From Mycolicibacterium pulveris (GTDB lineage Bacteria > Actinomycetota > Actinomycetes > Mycobacteriales > Mycobacteriaceae): DNA of 64,000 nt. The DNA is taken from positions 2,666,001 to 2,730,000 of the forward strand of contig NZ_AP022599.1 in assembly GCF_010725725.1 (NCBI RefSeq). Direction: 5' to 3'. Below the pieces are notes generated by a model that searched no databases, was not told the origin of the DNA, and saw only the letters and a program-made list of their open reading frames with translations. Position numbers and translations under genes: made by a program. Positions 20,222 through 28,091 of the stretch are shown here, piece by piece (the stretch's first letter is position 1; each line of letters begins with the position of its first letter).

Positions 20222-21418
20222 ATGGCATACGACGTCGCCCGGGTGCGGGGCCTGCATCCGTCCCTGGGCGACGGGTGGGTGCACCTCAACGCCCAACACG
20301 GCATGCTGCTGCCCGACACCGTGGGCCGAGCCGTATCCACCGCTTTTCGCGGCTCGATGCCGACGCCGCTGGGCCCGCACCCGGCCGCTCAGCGCAGCGC
20401 CGCGGTGCTCAACGCGGCGCGCCAGGCGGTGGCGGACCTCGTCAACGCCGATCCCCGCGGGGTGGTGCTGGGTCCTGATCGCGCGGTGCTGATGACATCG
20501 CTGGCCGACGCGTCGTCGTCGCGCGTCGGGCTGGGCTACGAGATCGTGGTGACCCGCCTGGACGACGAGGCCAACATCGCGCCGTGGCTGCGCGCAGCGA
20601 ACCGCTACGGAGCCAAGGCCAAGTGGGCCGAGGTCGACATCGAGACCGGGGAACTGCCGAGCTGGCAGTGGGAGAGCCTGATCACCCGCCCGACTCGGCT
20701 GGTCGCGATCACCTCCGCGTCCTCGACGCTGGGCACGGTGACCGATCTGCGGGCGGTGACCAAGCTCGCCCACGATCTCGACGCGCTCGTGGTTGTCGAC
20801 CACTCGGCCGCCGCGCCGTACCGGCTGATCGACATCGACGAGATCGACGCCGACGTGGTGGCGGTCAACGCGGTCGCGTGGGGCGGGCCACCGATCGGCG
20901 CCTTGGTGTTCCGCGACCCGTCGATGATCGACTCGTTCCATCCGGTGTCGTTGAACCCCTACGCCACCGGGCCGGCGCGGCTCGAGATCGGCACCCACCA
21001 GTTCGGCCTGCTCGCCGGCGTCGTCGCCAGCATCGACTATCTCGCCACCCTCGACGAGTCGGCGAGCGGTACCCGCCACGAAAGACTCGCTGTGTCAATG
21101 CAATCCGCCGCACTGTACATGGACCGGCTGTTCGACTACCTGCTGGCGTCGCTGCGGTCGCTGTCGGCGGTCATGGTCATCGGCCGCCCTGAGGTCCGGA
21201 TCCCAGTGCTCAGTTTCGTGGTCAACGACGTGCCCGCCGAGAAGGTGGTGCAACGACTGGCCGACAACGGCATCCTGGCCATCGCCAATGCCAGCTCCCG
21301 GGTGCTGGATGTCATCGGGGTCAACGACATCGGTGGTGCGGTCACCATCGGGCTGGCGCACTACACCACGATGGCCGAAGTCGACCAGCTGGTGCGGGCG
21401 CTGGCCTCCCTAGGCTGA
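20222..21418 (+). CDS. Cysteine-desulfurase-like fold protein without PLP lysine (Rv3778c-like)
   Basis: 398 aa, full-length class V aminotransferase fold, close in sequence to M. tuberculosis Rv3778c. The cofactor-binding Asp-His is kept (VVDHSAAAP, Asp193-His194), and [10 protein letters not shown] near 295 matches the substrate-carboxylate region. The segment that normally reads SGHKxYGP is [12 protein letters not shown] (215-226). There is no lysine between Arg201 and about residue 330, so the internal Schiff base cannot form at the usual position. It is therefore probably not a desulfurase; it may be a scaffold or use PLP differently. Its 3' end overlaps the converging oxidoreductase by 9 bp. 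Confidence 0.85.
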   Translation: MAYDVARVRGLHPSLGDGWVHLNAQHGMLLPDTVGRAVSTAFRGSMPTPLGPHPAAQRSAAVLNAARQAVADLVNADPRGVVLGPDRAVLMTSLADASSSRVGLGYEIVVTRLDDEANIAPWLRAANRYGAKAKWAEVDIETGELPSWQWESLITRPTRLVAITSASSTLGTVTDLRAVTKLAHDLDALVVVDHSAAAPYRLIDIDEIDADVVAVNAVAWGGPPIGALVFRDPSMIDSFHPVSLNPYATGPARLEIGTHQFGLLAGVVASIDYLATLDESASGTRHERLAVSMQSAALYMDRLFDYLLASLRSLSAVMVIGRPEVRIPVLSFVVNDVPAEKVVQRLADNGILAIANASSRVLDVIGVNDIGGAVTIGLAHYTTMAEVDQLVRALASLG

Positions 21419-22396
21419 TCCGCCGTCGACGCGCAGCAGGATCTTGCCCGCGACATCCCCGGATGCCAGCATCTCGTGCGCGGCGCCGGCCTGCTGAATC
21501 GGGAACTCGGCGCCGATTATCGGGCGCACCTGCCCGCTTTCGACCATCGGCCAGACGTTTTCGACCACTTCGGCGACGATCTCGCTCTTGCCGCCCCGGC
21601 CGCTGACGGGGCGGGCCCGCAGCGCGGTGGCGAACACGCCGCCGCGTTTGGCCAGCAGCTTGCCGATGTTCAGCTCGCCCTTGGCGCCGCCCTGCAGCCC
21701 GATGATCACCAGCCGGCCGTCAGGCGCGAGCGCGTCGACGTTGCGGCCGAGGTAGGCCGCGCCCATGATGTCGAGGATCACGTCGGCGCCGTCGGAGTCG
21801 GCGCGGATCCGCTCCACGAAATCCTCGTCGCGGTAGTTGATGGTGATCTCGGCGCCCAGTTCGGCACAGAGGTCCAATTTGTTGCGCGAGCCCGCCGTGA
21901 CCGCGACCCGGCAGCCGAGCGCGCGGCACACCTGGATGGCGTGGGTACCGATCCCGCTGCCGCCGCCGTGCACGAGCACCAGCTGGCCAGACTGCAGACC
22001 GGCCGTCATCACCAGGTTGGACCACACCGTGCAGGCGACTTCGGGCAGCGCGGCGGCGTGGTGCAGGCTCACCCCGGCGGGAACCGGCATGACCTGCCCG
22101 GCGGGCACCGCGACGAACTCCGCGTACCCGCCTCCTGCCAGCAAAGCGCAGACCTGTTGTCCGACCGACCATTCGGTGACGCCGGCGCCGACTGCGGTGA
22201 TCGTTCCGGAGACTTCGAGGCCGAGGATCTCGCTGGCACCCGGCGGGGGCGGATACTTACCGGCGGCCTGTAGAAGGTCGGCGCGGTTTACCCCGGCGGT
22301 GTCGACCTTCACCAGGACCTGGCCCTCACCAGCCTGAATGTCGGGTATTTCTTGCCAGGTCAGTCCACCTTCGGCCCCGGCCAAGACAGCATGCAT
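21410..22396 (-). CDS. Zinc-free MDR-type quinone oxidoreductase (Rv3777-like)
   Basis: 328 aa, medium-chain dehydrogenase/reductase of the quinone oxidoreductase group. The GroES-like N-terminal domain ([18 protein letters not shown]) is followed by a Rossmann domain with [13 protein letters not shown] near 144-156. The zinc ligands of alcohol dehydrogenases are absent, as expected for NADPH:quinone reductases, which reduce quinones or enals in the cytoplasm. It is divergent from a MarR regulator with a 78-bp gap holding inverted repeats, so it is a likely target of that regulator. M. tuberculosis Rv3777 has the same length. Confidence 0.88.
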   Translation of the reverse strand: MHAVLAGAEGGLTWQEIPDIQAGEGQVLVKVDTAGVNRADLLQAAGKYPPPPGASEILGLEVSGTITAVGAGVTEWSVGQQVCALLAGGGYAEFVAVPAGQVMPVPAGVSLHHAAALPEVACTVWSNLVMTAGLQSGQLVLVHGGGSGIGTHAIQVCRALGCRVAVTAGSRNKLDLCAELGAEITINYRDEDFVERIRADSDGADVILDIMGAAYLGRNVDALAPDGRLVIIGLQGGAKGELNIGKLLAKRGGVFATALRARPVSGRGGKSEIVAEVVENVWPMVESGQVRPIIGAEFPIQQAGAAHEMLASGDVAGKILLRVDGGSA

Positions 22397-22474
22397 TCAA
22401 ATAACGCTACTACGCTGGGAAAACAGTAACGCCGACACCTTCCCAGCAATATCGCAAGTGTTTACTATTACTGC
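22397..22474. promoter_or_regulatory. Divergent promoter/operator between oxidoreductase and MarR genes
   Basis: The 78-bp gap contains two nested inverted repeats: GCTGGGA (22414-22420) with TCCCAGC (22441-22447), and CAGTAA (22424-22429) with TTACTG (22468-22473). TACTAT at 22463-22468 fits a -10 box and sits 6 nt before the marR ATG, so that transcript may be leaderless. The repeats are plausible sites for the MarR protein, which would then control itself and the oxidoreductase. Confidence 0.5.
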
Positions 22475-22984
22475 ATGGAGGGGATCATCGCTGGACGTAC
22501 GGCCAGCGACATGCCGGGCCTGGACATCGCCGAACAGCGGTCCTGGCAAAATTTTCTCGATTCGGCGCTGAGGTTGTACGCAACCCTGAACCGGTCACTG
22601 GTCGACGCGCACCATCTGACGCTGAACGACGTGCGGTTGCTCGACATCCTGGACAAATCCGCGACCGGATCGGCCCGGATGGGGGATCTGGCGGAGAACC
22701 TGATGTCGCTTCCGAGCCGGGTGACCCGGCAGATCCGGCGTTTGGAGTTGCAGGGTCTGGTGCGCCGCGGCGCCAGCCCGGACGACGGCCGCGGGGTGCT
22801 GGCCACCATCACCGACGAAGGTCGCGCGGCTGTGCGGGAGGCGCTGAAAACCTACGGCGACGGCGTCCGCGCGCATTTCCTCGGCAGGCTGACCCGACCG
22901 CAGGTCGCGGCGATGGGGGAGAACTGCCGGCGCATCAGCGTGGCACTCAAGGCCGGGTCGTCGGTCAAGCTCGGCCGGGTGTAG
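22475..22984 (+). CDS. MarR-family transcriptional regulator
   Basis: 169 aa with the winged helix-turn-helix of MarR proteins: helix segment LTLNDVRLLDILDK, recognition part MSLPSRVTRQIRRLELQGLVRR and wing SPDDGRGVLATITDEG. MarR proteins bind as dimers to palindromes and are released by phenolic or oxidant ligands. It is divergent from a quinone oxidoreductase, the classic arrangement of a ligand-sensing repressor and its target. The internal Met at residue 13 is an alternative start, but ATG 22475 fits a leaderless transcript. Confidence 0.88.
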   Translation: MEGIIAGRTASDMPGLDIAEQRSWQNFLDSALRLYATLNRSLVDAHHLTLNDVRLLDILDKSATGSARMGDLAENLMSLPSRVTRQIRRLELQGLVRRGASPDDGRGVLATITDEGRAAVREALKTYGDGVRAHFLGRLTRPQVAAMGENCRRISVALKAGSSVKLGRV

Positions 22985-23015
22985 CGGGCGCGGCCCACCC
23001 CGTACGCTTGTCGGC

Positions 23016-23102
23016 GGTGGCGTGGCAGAGCGGCCTAATGCACTCGCCTTGAAAGCGAGAGACGGCTAACACCGTCCGGGGGTTCAAATCCCTCCGCCAC
23101 CG
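23016..23102 (+). tRNA. tRNA-Ser(UGA)
   Basis: 87 nt with a full cloverleaf: acceptor GGTGGCG/CGCCACC, anticodon stem CTCGC/GCGAG with loop CTTGAAA (anticodon TGA, reads UCA), a long variable arm as expected for serine, and the T-loop TTCAAAT. The discriminator base is G. CCA is not encoded. Confidence 0.97.
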
Positions 23103-23140
23103 CGGTACCGCACAGGCACGTTGCGAACTAGCGTGGACCC

Positions 23141-23599
23141 ATGACGACGTCGTCGACACGCACCACGGTCGGGTTCGTCGAGGTGACCCTCGTGGTGTTC
23201 GGCATCTACGCGTTGGGCATCGGACTGTTCATGATGTTCGCCCCCGGAACGTTCTTCGACACGCTCGGCAACTTCGGAATTCGCAACGACCACTACATCT
23301 TCGACAACGCGACGTTCGAAGTGCCGCAGGGCCTGATGCTGTTGGCGGCGGTGCGCTGGCGGACGTGGCGGGTGCCTGCGCTTGCGTTCGCGACCCTGCA
23401 TTGGGCGCTGCACACCATCAGTCACGTCGTCGACCCGCACCACGGCGCGGGCGACTGGATCGGATGGCTGGAGGCCGGCGGCCTGGCGGCCACCACGGTG
23501 ATCCTGGCACTTGCGTTGCGCGCCAGCGTCGTTGCCGGTGCCGGAATCGGCGCGAACGTTCCTTACCGCTCGAAAAATCACCGGAATTTCGAGCGGTAA
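23141..23599 (+). CDS. Small four-helix membrane protein of unknown function
   Basis: 152 aa with four predicted membrane segments (about 11-33, 63-78, 82-98, 112-130). HWALHTISHVVDPHH in the third segment is histidine-rich and could bind a metal or heme, but no family was recognised with confidence; it resembles DoxX-like or DUF4345-like small membrane proteins. The last 15 codons (about 138-152, ending RSKNHRNFER) lie inside a perfect hairpin at 23553-23609, so this tail may be an accident of the terminator position. It starts 38 bp after the tRNA-Ser gene. Confidence 0.7.
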   Translation: MTTSSTRTTVGFVEVTLVVFGIYALGIGLFMMFAPGTFFDTLGNFGIRNDHYIFDNATFEVPQGLMLLAAVRWRTWRVPALAFATLHWALHTISHVVDPHHGAGDWIGWLEAGGLAATTVILALALRASVVAGAGIGANVPYRSKNHRNFER

Positions 23600-23609
23600 G
23601 GAACGTTCG
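23553..23609. terminator. Perfect 23-bp hairpin between convergent genes
   Basis: The arms at 23553-23575 and 23587-23609 (starting CGAACGTTCCTTACCGCTCG) are exact complements with an 11-nt loop. It overlaps the 3' end of the small membrane protein gene and lies 14 bp from the end of echA21, so it can serve both strands. No U-tract follows. Confidence 0.65.
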
Positions 23610-23623
23610 TCCGAAACGGCTGA

Positions 23624-24448
23624 CTATTCCCCCGTGAACTTCGGCGGGCGCTTCTCGAACGTCGCGCTGATGCCCTCGGAGAGGTCCTTCGACGGCAGGA
23701 AGGCGGCGTTCCAGGCCGCCACGTAGCGCAGGCTTTCCGTGACGCGGGCGTAGCGCTGCTGATCGAGCACGTCCTTGATCCCGGCCGCTGTCAGCGGCGG
23801 GTTGGCGGCGATCTCGGCCGCGGTCGCATGCGCGGCCGCCAGCGTCGCCTCCGCGTCCTCGTAAACGTCGTTGACCAAGCCGATCCTCTCGGCCCGAGCG
23901 GCATCGATGTCCTTGCCCGTCAACGCCAATTCGCGCAGGTGGCCGTCGTTGAGAATGAACGGCAGCCGGGCCAGGCTGCCCACGTCGGCGACCATCGCCA
24001 GCTTGATCTCCCGCACCGAGAACTTCGCGTCCGCGCTGGCGTAGCGGATGTCGACGGCCGAGATCAGGTCCACGCCCCCGCCGATGCACCAGCCGTGCAC
24101 GGAGGCGATCGTCGGGGTGCGGCAGTCCGCGACCGCGTTGATCGAGCCCTGCATCCGCAGCACCGTGGCGTGAAAGTCCGCTCGGGCCCGGGCCAGTGCG
24201 CCTTCGGTCATCACCCCGGCCATCGTGCCGCCCATGGCGGGCACGTCGAGCCCGTAGCTGAAGTTCTTGCCCGACCCGGTCAGCACGATCGCCCGCACGT
24301 CACGGTCGGCGTCGAGCTTGCCGAACACCTCCGGCATCTCCGCCCAGAACGCCGGCCCCATGGCGTTGCCCTTGCCGGGACCGATCAGCGTCACCGTCGC
24401 GACGTGATCCTTGATGTCGACAGTGAGGGATTCATATGTCTGGCCCAT
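23624..24448 (-). CDS. echA21: Crotonase-family protein EchA21
   Basis: 274 aa from ATG 24448, the same length as M. tuberculosis EchA21 (Rv3774); the in-frame ATG 8 codons earlier is less likely. The crotonase fold shows both oxyanion-hole segments (FSYGLDVPAM and HGWCIGGGVDLI). The ending of the active-site helix, KLAMVADVGSLARLP, with Asp in place of the second Glu of classical hydratases, resembles dienoyl-CoA isomerases (ECH1 type). It may thus shift double bonds of unsaturated acyl-CoA rather than hydrate them. It acts in the cytoplasm in fatty-acid breakdown. Confidence 0.88.
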   Translation of the reverse strand: MGQTYESLTVDIKDHVATVTLIGPGKGNAMGPAFWAEMPEVFGKLDADRDVRAIVLTGSGKNFSYGLDVPAMGGTMAGVMTEGALARARADFHATVLRMQGSINAVADCRTPTIASVHGWCIGGGVDLISAVDIRYASADAKFSVREIKLAMVADVGSLARLPFILNDGHLRELALTGKDIDAARAERIGLVNDVYEDAEATLAAAHATAAEIAANPPLTAAGIKDVLDQQRYARVTESLRYVAAWNAAFLPSKDLSEGISATFEKRPPKFTGE

Positions 24449-24480
24449 GGGCAGAAGGCTAGCGGCTCGCACATGCGCGG

Positions 24481-24532
24481 TTGCGCGAAGACCCGACTAA
24501 TGCGGATGAGCGCTTGCGCGAAGACCCGACTA
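24481..24532. repeat. Two direct copies of a 19-bp repeat at the end of a lipoprotein gene
   Basis: TTGCGCGAAGACCCGACTA occurs at 24481-24499 and again at 24514-24532, a 33-bp period. The second copy supplies the stop codon of the lipoprotein gene. Only two units are present, so it is not a CRISPR array. Confidence 0.75.
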
Positions 24533-24970
24533 CGGAGGTCCGCCGCCCAGCAGGACGTCGTTCACCGTCGCCGAGGGCAGGAACTGACAGGCCGCCTCGA
24601 CGAGGATCTGACCGATCGCCTCGCCGTCGGGTCCCAGCGGGTTGTTCTTCTGGTTGAGGATCTCGCGGATCACCGCAAGCCGGGTGGCCTCGTCGAGGCC
24701 GTTGAACTCCTTGCACGTCATCGTCAGCGCGTTCGGCGGCGGCGGGACCTCGGGGACGTCGGTGCTGCGGCCCGGCAGCGGGATCTTGGGGATCGGAAGA
24801 CCCGGCAGGCCGGGTAGCCCGGGCATCGCCGACGGTGGGCGCGTGGGGGAGTTGATCGGCGGACCCGGTTCGGTGGTCTGCGCGACGGTGCCTTCGGTGG
24901 TGCGCTGGCATGCCGTCGTCACGCCGATCAGGATCAGCGCCGCGGCCGTCAACCGCACGTGCGTCTTCAT
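24530..24970 (-). CDS. Proline-rich secreted lipoprotein
   Basis: 146 aa from ATG 24970. A signal peptide with lipobox VTTAC places the lipidated Cys at residue 21, so it should be anchored on the outer face of the membrane. A proline-rich linker follows (PGLPGLPGLPIPKIPLPG), then a conserved C-terminal domain (about 82-146, TMTCKEFNGLDEATRLAVI) that resembles mycobacterial small lipoproteins or acid-induced HdeA-like domains with two cysteines. No precise function is recognised. It is divergent from the DinB-type gene at 25012, with 41 bp between starts. Confidence 0.75.
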   Translation of the reverse strand: MKTHVRLTAAALILIGVTTACQRTTEGTVAQTTEPGPPINSPTRPPSAMPGLPGLPGLPIPKIPLPGRSTDVPEVPPPPNALTMTCKEFNGLDEATRLAVIREILNQKNNPLGPDGEAIGQILVEAACQFLPSATVNDVLLGGGPP

Positions 24971-25011
24971 CTGCGCAACGATATGCGCACTCGCGACGTA
25001 GCGTGAAACAC

Positions 25012-25593
25012 ATGCCCGAGGACCTGCGCCCAGGACCCGATTCGCCACCCCCCGACGAACTGCGCAGCGCCGAGAAGACGTTTGCGGTGTTGCAGCACGT
25101 GCTTCACGGCATCGCCGCCGACGACGTGCACAAGCAGACCCCGTGCCGGGAGTTCGACGTGGCCGCGCTGACCGACCACCTGTTGAACTCGATCACCATG
25201 ATCGGCGCCGCGGCCGGTGCGGAGTTCCCCGAGCGCAACCGCGACGACTCGGTGGAGCAGCAGGTCGTGCAAGCCACCCGGTGCGCGCTGGATGCGTGGC
25301 AGCGCCGCGGGCTGGAGGGCACCGTGCCGTTCGGTCCCAACGAGGTACCGGCGTCGATGATGGCGGGCATACTGTCGCTGGAATTCCTGGTCCACGCCTG
25401 GGATTTCGCGATGGCCGTCGGCCGCGAGGTCAGCGCACCGGAGTCGCTGGCGGACTACGTGCTGGGCCTAGCGCAACGGACCATCACGCCGCAGGGCCGC
25501 ACCCGGGCCGGCTTCGACGACCCGGTGGAAATACCCGCCGACGCACCCGCGTTGGATCGATTGATCGCGTTCACCGGCAGGCGGCCGGCCTAG
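25012..25593 (+). CDS. TIGR03086/DinB-like metal-binding protein (Rv3773c-like)
   Basis: 193 aa from ATG 25012. It belongs to the four-helix DinB / mycothiol-dependent maleylpyruvate isomerase superfamily. Metal-ligand histidines are seen in ALTDHLLNS and EFLVHAWDFA, the usual spacing for this fold. Many actinobacterial members are thought to be thiol-dependent transferases that use mycothiol, but the reaction of this group is unknown. M. tuberculosis Rv3773c, next to hisC2, has about the same length. It converges on hisC2 with a short hairpin in between. Confidence 0.8.
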   Translation: MPEDLRPGPDSPPPDELRSAEKTFAVLQHVLHGIAADDVHKQTPCREFDVAALTDHLLNSITMIGAAAGAEFPERNRDDSVEQQVVQATRCALDAWQRRGLEGTVPFGPNEVPASMMAGILSLEFLVHAWDFAMAVGREVSAPESLADYVLGLAQRTITPQGRTRAGFDDPVEIPADAPALDRLIAFTGRRPA

Positions 25594-25600
25594 ACGTCGT

Positions 25601-25657
25601 CGATTTCTGCGCCACGGTCGGAAACCGCGCGCCGCGGCGACCCTGCGGCAGAAATCG
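25601..25657. terminator. Inverted repeat between convergent genes
   Basis: CGATTTCTGC at 25601-25610 pairs with GCAGAAATCG at 25648-25657 around a GC-rich 37-nt loop that can fold further. Its position between the ends of the DinB-type gene and hisC2 fits a bidirectional terminator. Confidence 0.5.
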
Positions 25658-25660
25658 CGG

Positions 25661-26716
25661 TCAGGTCGATGCCCGCCAACGGTGGGCGAAATCCAGGAAC
25701 GCGTCGTTTTCCTGCGGAGATGCGACGGTGACGCGTACCCCGTCCTCGCCGTAGGGCCGCACGATGATGCGGTTGTCGGCCGACGCCACCGCGAACTCCT
25801 GGGCCCGTCCGGGCAGCGGCAGCCACACGAAGTTGGCTTGCGACGGTGGCACCTCGTAGCCGGCGTCGCGCAGCGTCTGCGTCACCCGGGCACGTTCGGC
25901 GACGACGGCGTCGGTGCGGGCCAGCAGCTCCTCGGCGGCGTCCAGCGAGGCGATGGCCGCGGCCTGCGAGACGGAGGTCGCGGTGAACGGGACATACACC
26001 TTGCCCAGCGCGGTGATGATGTCCGGATCGCCGACGGCGTATCCGACGCGCAACCCCGCCAGCCCGTAGGCCTTCGAAAACGTCCGCAGCACAACGACAT
26101 TGCGGTGCGCGCGGACCAGCCCGAAGCTGTCGGGCAGCATCGGCTCGCGGATGTACTCGACGTAGGCCTCGTCGATGGCGATCAGGATGTGCGGCGGCAC
26201 CGCCGCGACGAAGCGGGCCAGCTTGTCGGGGTCGACGACCGTGCTGGTCGGGTTGTTCGGGTTGCACACGAAGATCAGCCGGGTGCGGTCGGTGATCGCG
26301 GCCAGCATCGCGTCGAGGTCGAAGGTGTGCTCGGTCAGCGGCACCTGCACCGGGGTGGCCCTTGCCGTGCGCACCTGCAGCGGATAGATCTCGAAGCTGC
26401 GCCAGCCGTAGAGCACCTCGTCGCCGACGGACGACGTGATCTGGATCAGCTGCTGGCACAGGCTCACCGACCCGCAGCCGACGGAGATGTGCTCGGGCGA
26501 GAAGCCGACGTGCTCGGCGAGCCGCTCCCTGAGCGCGACGTAGCCGTTGTCGGGGTAGCGGTTGATCGTGTCGATGGCCTTCTCGATGGCGGCGCGAACC
26601 CTCGGCAGCGGCCCGTGCACCGTCTCGTTGCTGGCGATCTTGATCGCGCCCGGTACCGTCTTGCCCGGGGTGTACGCGGGAAGGTCAGCGAGCTCGGGAC
26701 GCAGCCGGACAGTCAC
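25661..26716 (-). CDS. hisC2: Histidinol-phosphate / aromatic aminotransferase HisC2
   Basis: 351 aa class I/II aminotransferase. The PLP lysine is Lys215 in TFSKAYGLAGLR, and the cofactor contacts NPNNPT (152-157) and DEAYVEY are intact. The GWRSFEIYP segment fits the aromatic-type branch; the M. tuberculosis ortholog Rv3772 has been described as acting on phenylalanine rather than mainly on histidinol phosphate. Likely roles are the last steps of phenylalanine/tyrosine synthesis. It is monocistronic here, converging on the DinB-type gene. Confidence 0.9.
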   Translation of the reverse strand: MTVRLRPELADLPAYTPGKTVPGAIKIASNETVHGPLPRVRAAIEKAIDTINRYPDNGYVALRERLAEHVGFSPEHISVGCGSVSLCQQLIQITSSVGDEVLYGWRSFEIYPLQVRTARATPVQVPLTEHTFDLDAMLAAITDRTRLIFVCNPNNPTSTVVDPDKLARFVAAVPPHILIAIDEAYVEYIREPMLPDSFGLVRAHRNVVVLRTFSKAYGLAGLRVGYAVGDPDIITALGKVYVPFTATSVSQAAAIASLDAAEELLARTDAVVAERARVTQTLRDAGYEVPPSQANFVWLPLPGRAQEFAVASADNRIIVRPYGEDGVRVTVASPQENDAFLDFAHRWRAST

Positions 26717-26799
26717 CGGACCAGTCTATGGGGCACTCACCTGCACTTTGCCTCCCGCTGTCACGGCTGTGTACTCTGTCGGATCGGCGGTAAACGTCA

Positions 26800-26888
26800 G
26801 GAGGCGTGCCAGAGCGGCCGAATGGGGCTCACTGCTAATGAGTTGTCCGCCTAACAGCGGACCGGAGGTTCAAATCCTCTCGCCTCCG
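26800..26888 (+). tRNA. tRNA-Ser(GCU)
   Basis: 89 nt: acceptor GGAGGCG/CGCCTCC, anticodon loop CTGCTAA (anticodon GCT, reads AGC/AGU), long class II variable arm, T-loop TTCAAAT, discriminator G. CCA is not encoded. It is 18 bp before tRNA-Arg and probably shares its transcript. Confidence 0.97.
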
Positions 26889-26906
26889 CTGAACAACTGA
26901 ACACAT

Positions 26907-26979
26907 GCGCCCGTAGCTCAACGGATAGAGCATCTGACTACGGATCAGAAGGTTAGGGGTTCGAATCCCTTCGGGCGCG
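26907..26979 (+). tRNA. tRNA-Arg(ACG)
   Basis: 73 nt: acceptor GCGCCCG/CGGGCGC, anticodon stem TCTGA/TCAGA with loop CTACGGA (anticodon ACG), T-loop TTCGAAT, discriminator G. A34 of this tRNA is the substrate of TadA, which is also encoded in this window (41140). A T-rich run follows directly and may terminate the tRNA transcript. Confidence 0.97.
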
Positions 26980-26991
26980 CTTTTTCTTTTG

Positions 26992-27056
26992 GCGCGGGAT
27001 AGCAGCCAAGGCTGTTGCAGTGTCCTCTCGGCAACCCGGGGTGCTATCTCGGTGCG
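26992..27056. repeat. Imperfect palindrome upstream of the UbiA-family gene
   Basis: GATAGCA (26998-27004) pairs with TGCTATC (27042-27048), with GCGC at both outer edges. Its outline GCGCG-xx-ATAGCA resembles the left arm of the hairpin at 31480. It may end the tRNA transcript or mark the start of the following gene. Confidence 0.4.
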
Positions 27057-27071
27057 CGTTACCATCGACAA

Positions 27072-28082
27072 ATGACCGAGGTCAGGTCGCGTTCCCGGCT
27101 GAGTTCCTGGATGTACGCGCTGCGCACCATTAACCCGCCGCCGGACGGGCGCATCGACTTCGTCACCCGCTGGCTCGTCGTCACCCGCGCGGCCGTGCTG
27201 CCGATGACGTTGTTCGCCGGGCTTGTCGCCGCGCTGCTCGCCGTCGGCGAACCCGGGCTGGACTGGCGCTGGCTCAACCTCGCCATCGTCGGCATCGTGC
27301 TGGCGCACATCGCCAACAACTTGATGAACGACCTCTACGACACCAGCACCGGCCTGGACGAAGCCAGCTATCCGCGCGCGCTGTACGCGCCGCATCCGGT
27401 GCTGTCCGGTCTGGTCAGCAAGCGCACCCTGGTGGCGGCGATCCTCGCGGTCAACCTCGCCGACCTCGCGATCCTCGTCGTGCTCACCTGGGCGCGCGGC
27501 TGGCCGGTGCTCGCGTTCGGGCTGGCCGGCTTCGTACTCAGCGTCGCCTACACCGCGCCGCCCCTGCGGCTGAAAAAGCGCGGCCTCGGCGAGCCCGACG
27601 TGCTCATCGTGTGGGGCCCGCTGATGGTGTGCGGCACCTACTACTCCGCCGTCGGCTCCGTGGGTTGGGATATCGTGCTGGCCTCGATCCCCTACGGCCT
27701 GCTGTGCACGACCGTGCTGATGGGCAAGCACATCGACAAGATCCCCTACGACGAACCCCGCGGCATCCGCACGCTGCCGGTGATCCTCGGCGCGGCCCGC
27801 GCCCGCACCGCCACCCTCGTCATGCTGGTCGGTTTCTACGTCCTGGTCGGCGCCGCGGTCGCCGTCGGCGCGATGCCCTGGCCGGCGCTGCTGGTCGTGC
27901 TCGCCCTGCCGCGACTGGTCAAGCTGTGGCCCTACTTCCGTCGCCCGCCGCCTGAGGAGCCGCCGCCCAACTTCCCGGTGTGGCCGCTGTGGTACGCCGC
28001 GCTGGCCTGGGTGCACGTCCGGTTGGCCGGCGCGCTGCTCGTCCTCGGCCTGGCGATCGGCGCCGTGCTGCGGGTCGTCTAA
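27072..28082 (+). CDS. UbiA-family prenyltransferase
   Basis: 336 aa from ATG 27072. The two aspartate-rich motifs that bind the prenyl diphosphate through Mg2+ are clear: NLMNDLYDTSTGLDEAS near 93-109 and KHIDKIPYDEPRG near 222-234. About eight to nine membrane helices are predicted. UbiA enzymes attach prenyl chains to aromatic or sugar acceptors in the membrane. It is not the decaprenyl-phosphate ribosyltransferase of the cell wall (Rv3806c, elsewhere in mycobacteria), and the acceptor cannot be told. It is followed after 9 bp by a phosphoesterase gene and probably co-transcribed with it. Confidence 0.82.
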   Translation: MTEVRSRSRLSSWMYALRTINPPPDGRIDFVTRWLVVTRAAVLPMTLFAGLVAALLAVGEPGLDWRWLNLAIVGIVLAHIANNLMNDLYDTSTGLDEASYPRALYAPHPVLSGLVSKRTLVAAILAVNLADLAILVVLTWARGWPVLAFGLAGFVLSVAYTAPPLRLKKRGLGEPDVLIVWGPLMVCGTYYSAVGSVGWDIVLASIPYGLLCTTVLMGKHIDKIPYDEPRGIRTLPVILGAARARTATLVMLVGFYVLVGAAVAVGAMPWPALLVVLALPRLVKLWPYFRRPPPEEPPPNFPVWPLWYAALAWVHVRLAGALLVLGLAIGAVLRVV

Positions 28083-28091
28083 CTTGGAGGC

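Noticed and set aside
24481..24532. Possible CRISPR fragment
   Set aside because: Only two repeat units, 14-bp spacing, no cas genes and the repeat belongs to a gene end.
26907..26979. tRNA-Arg as integration site of a mobile element
   Set aside because: No integrase, no second copy of the tRNA 3' end nearby, and gene order on both sides is the ancestral mycobacterial one.
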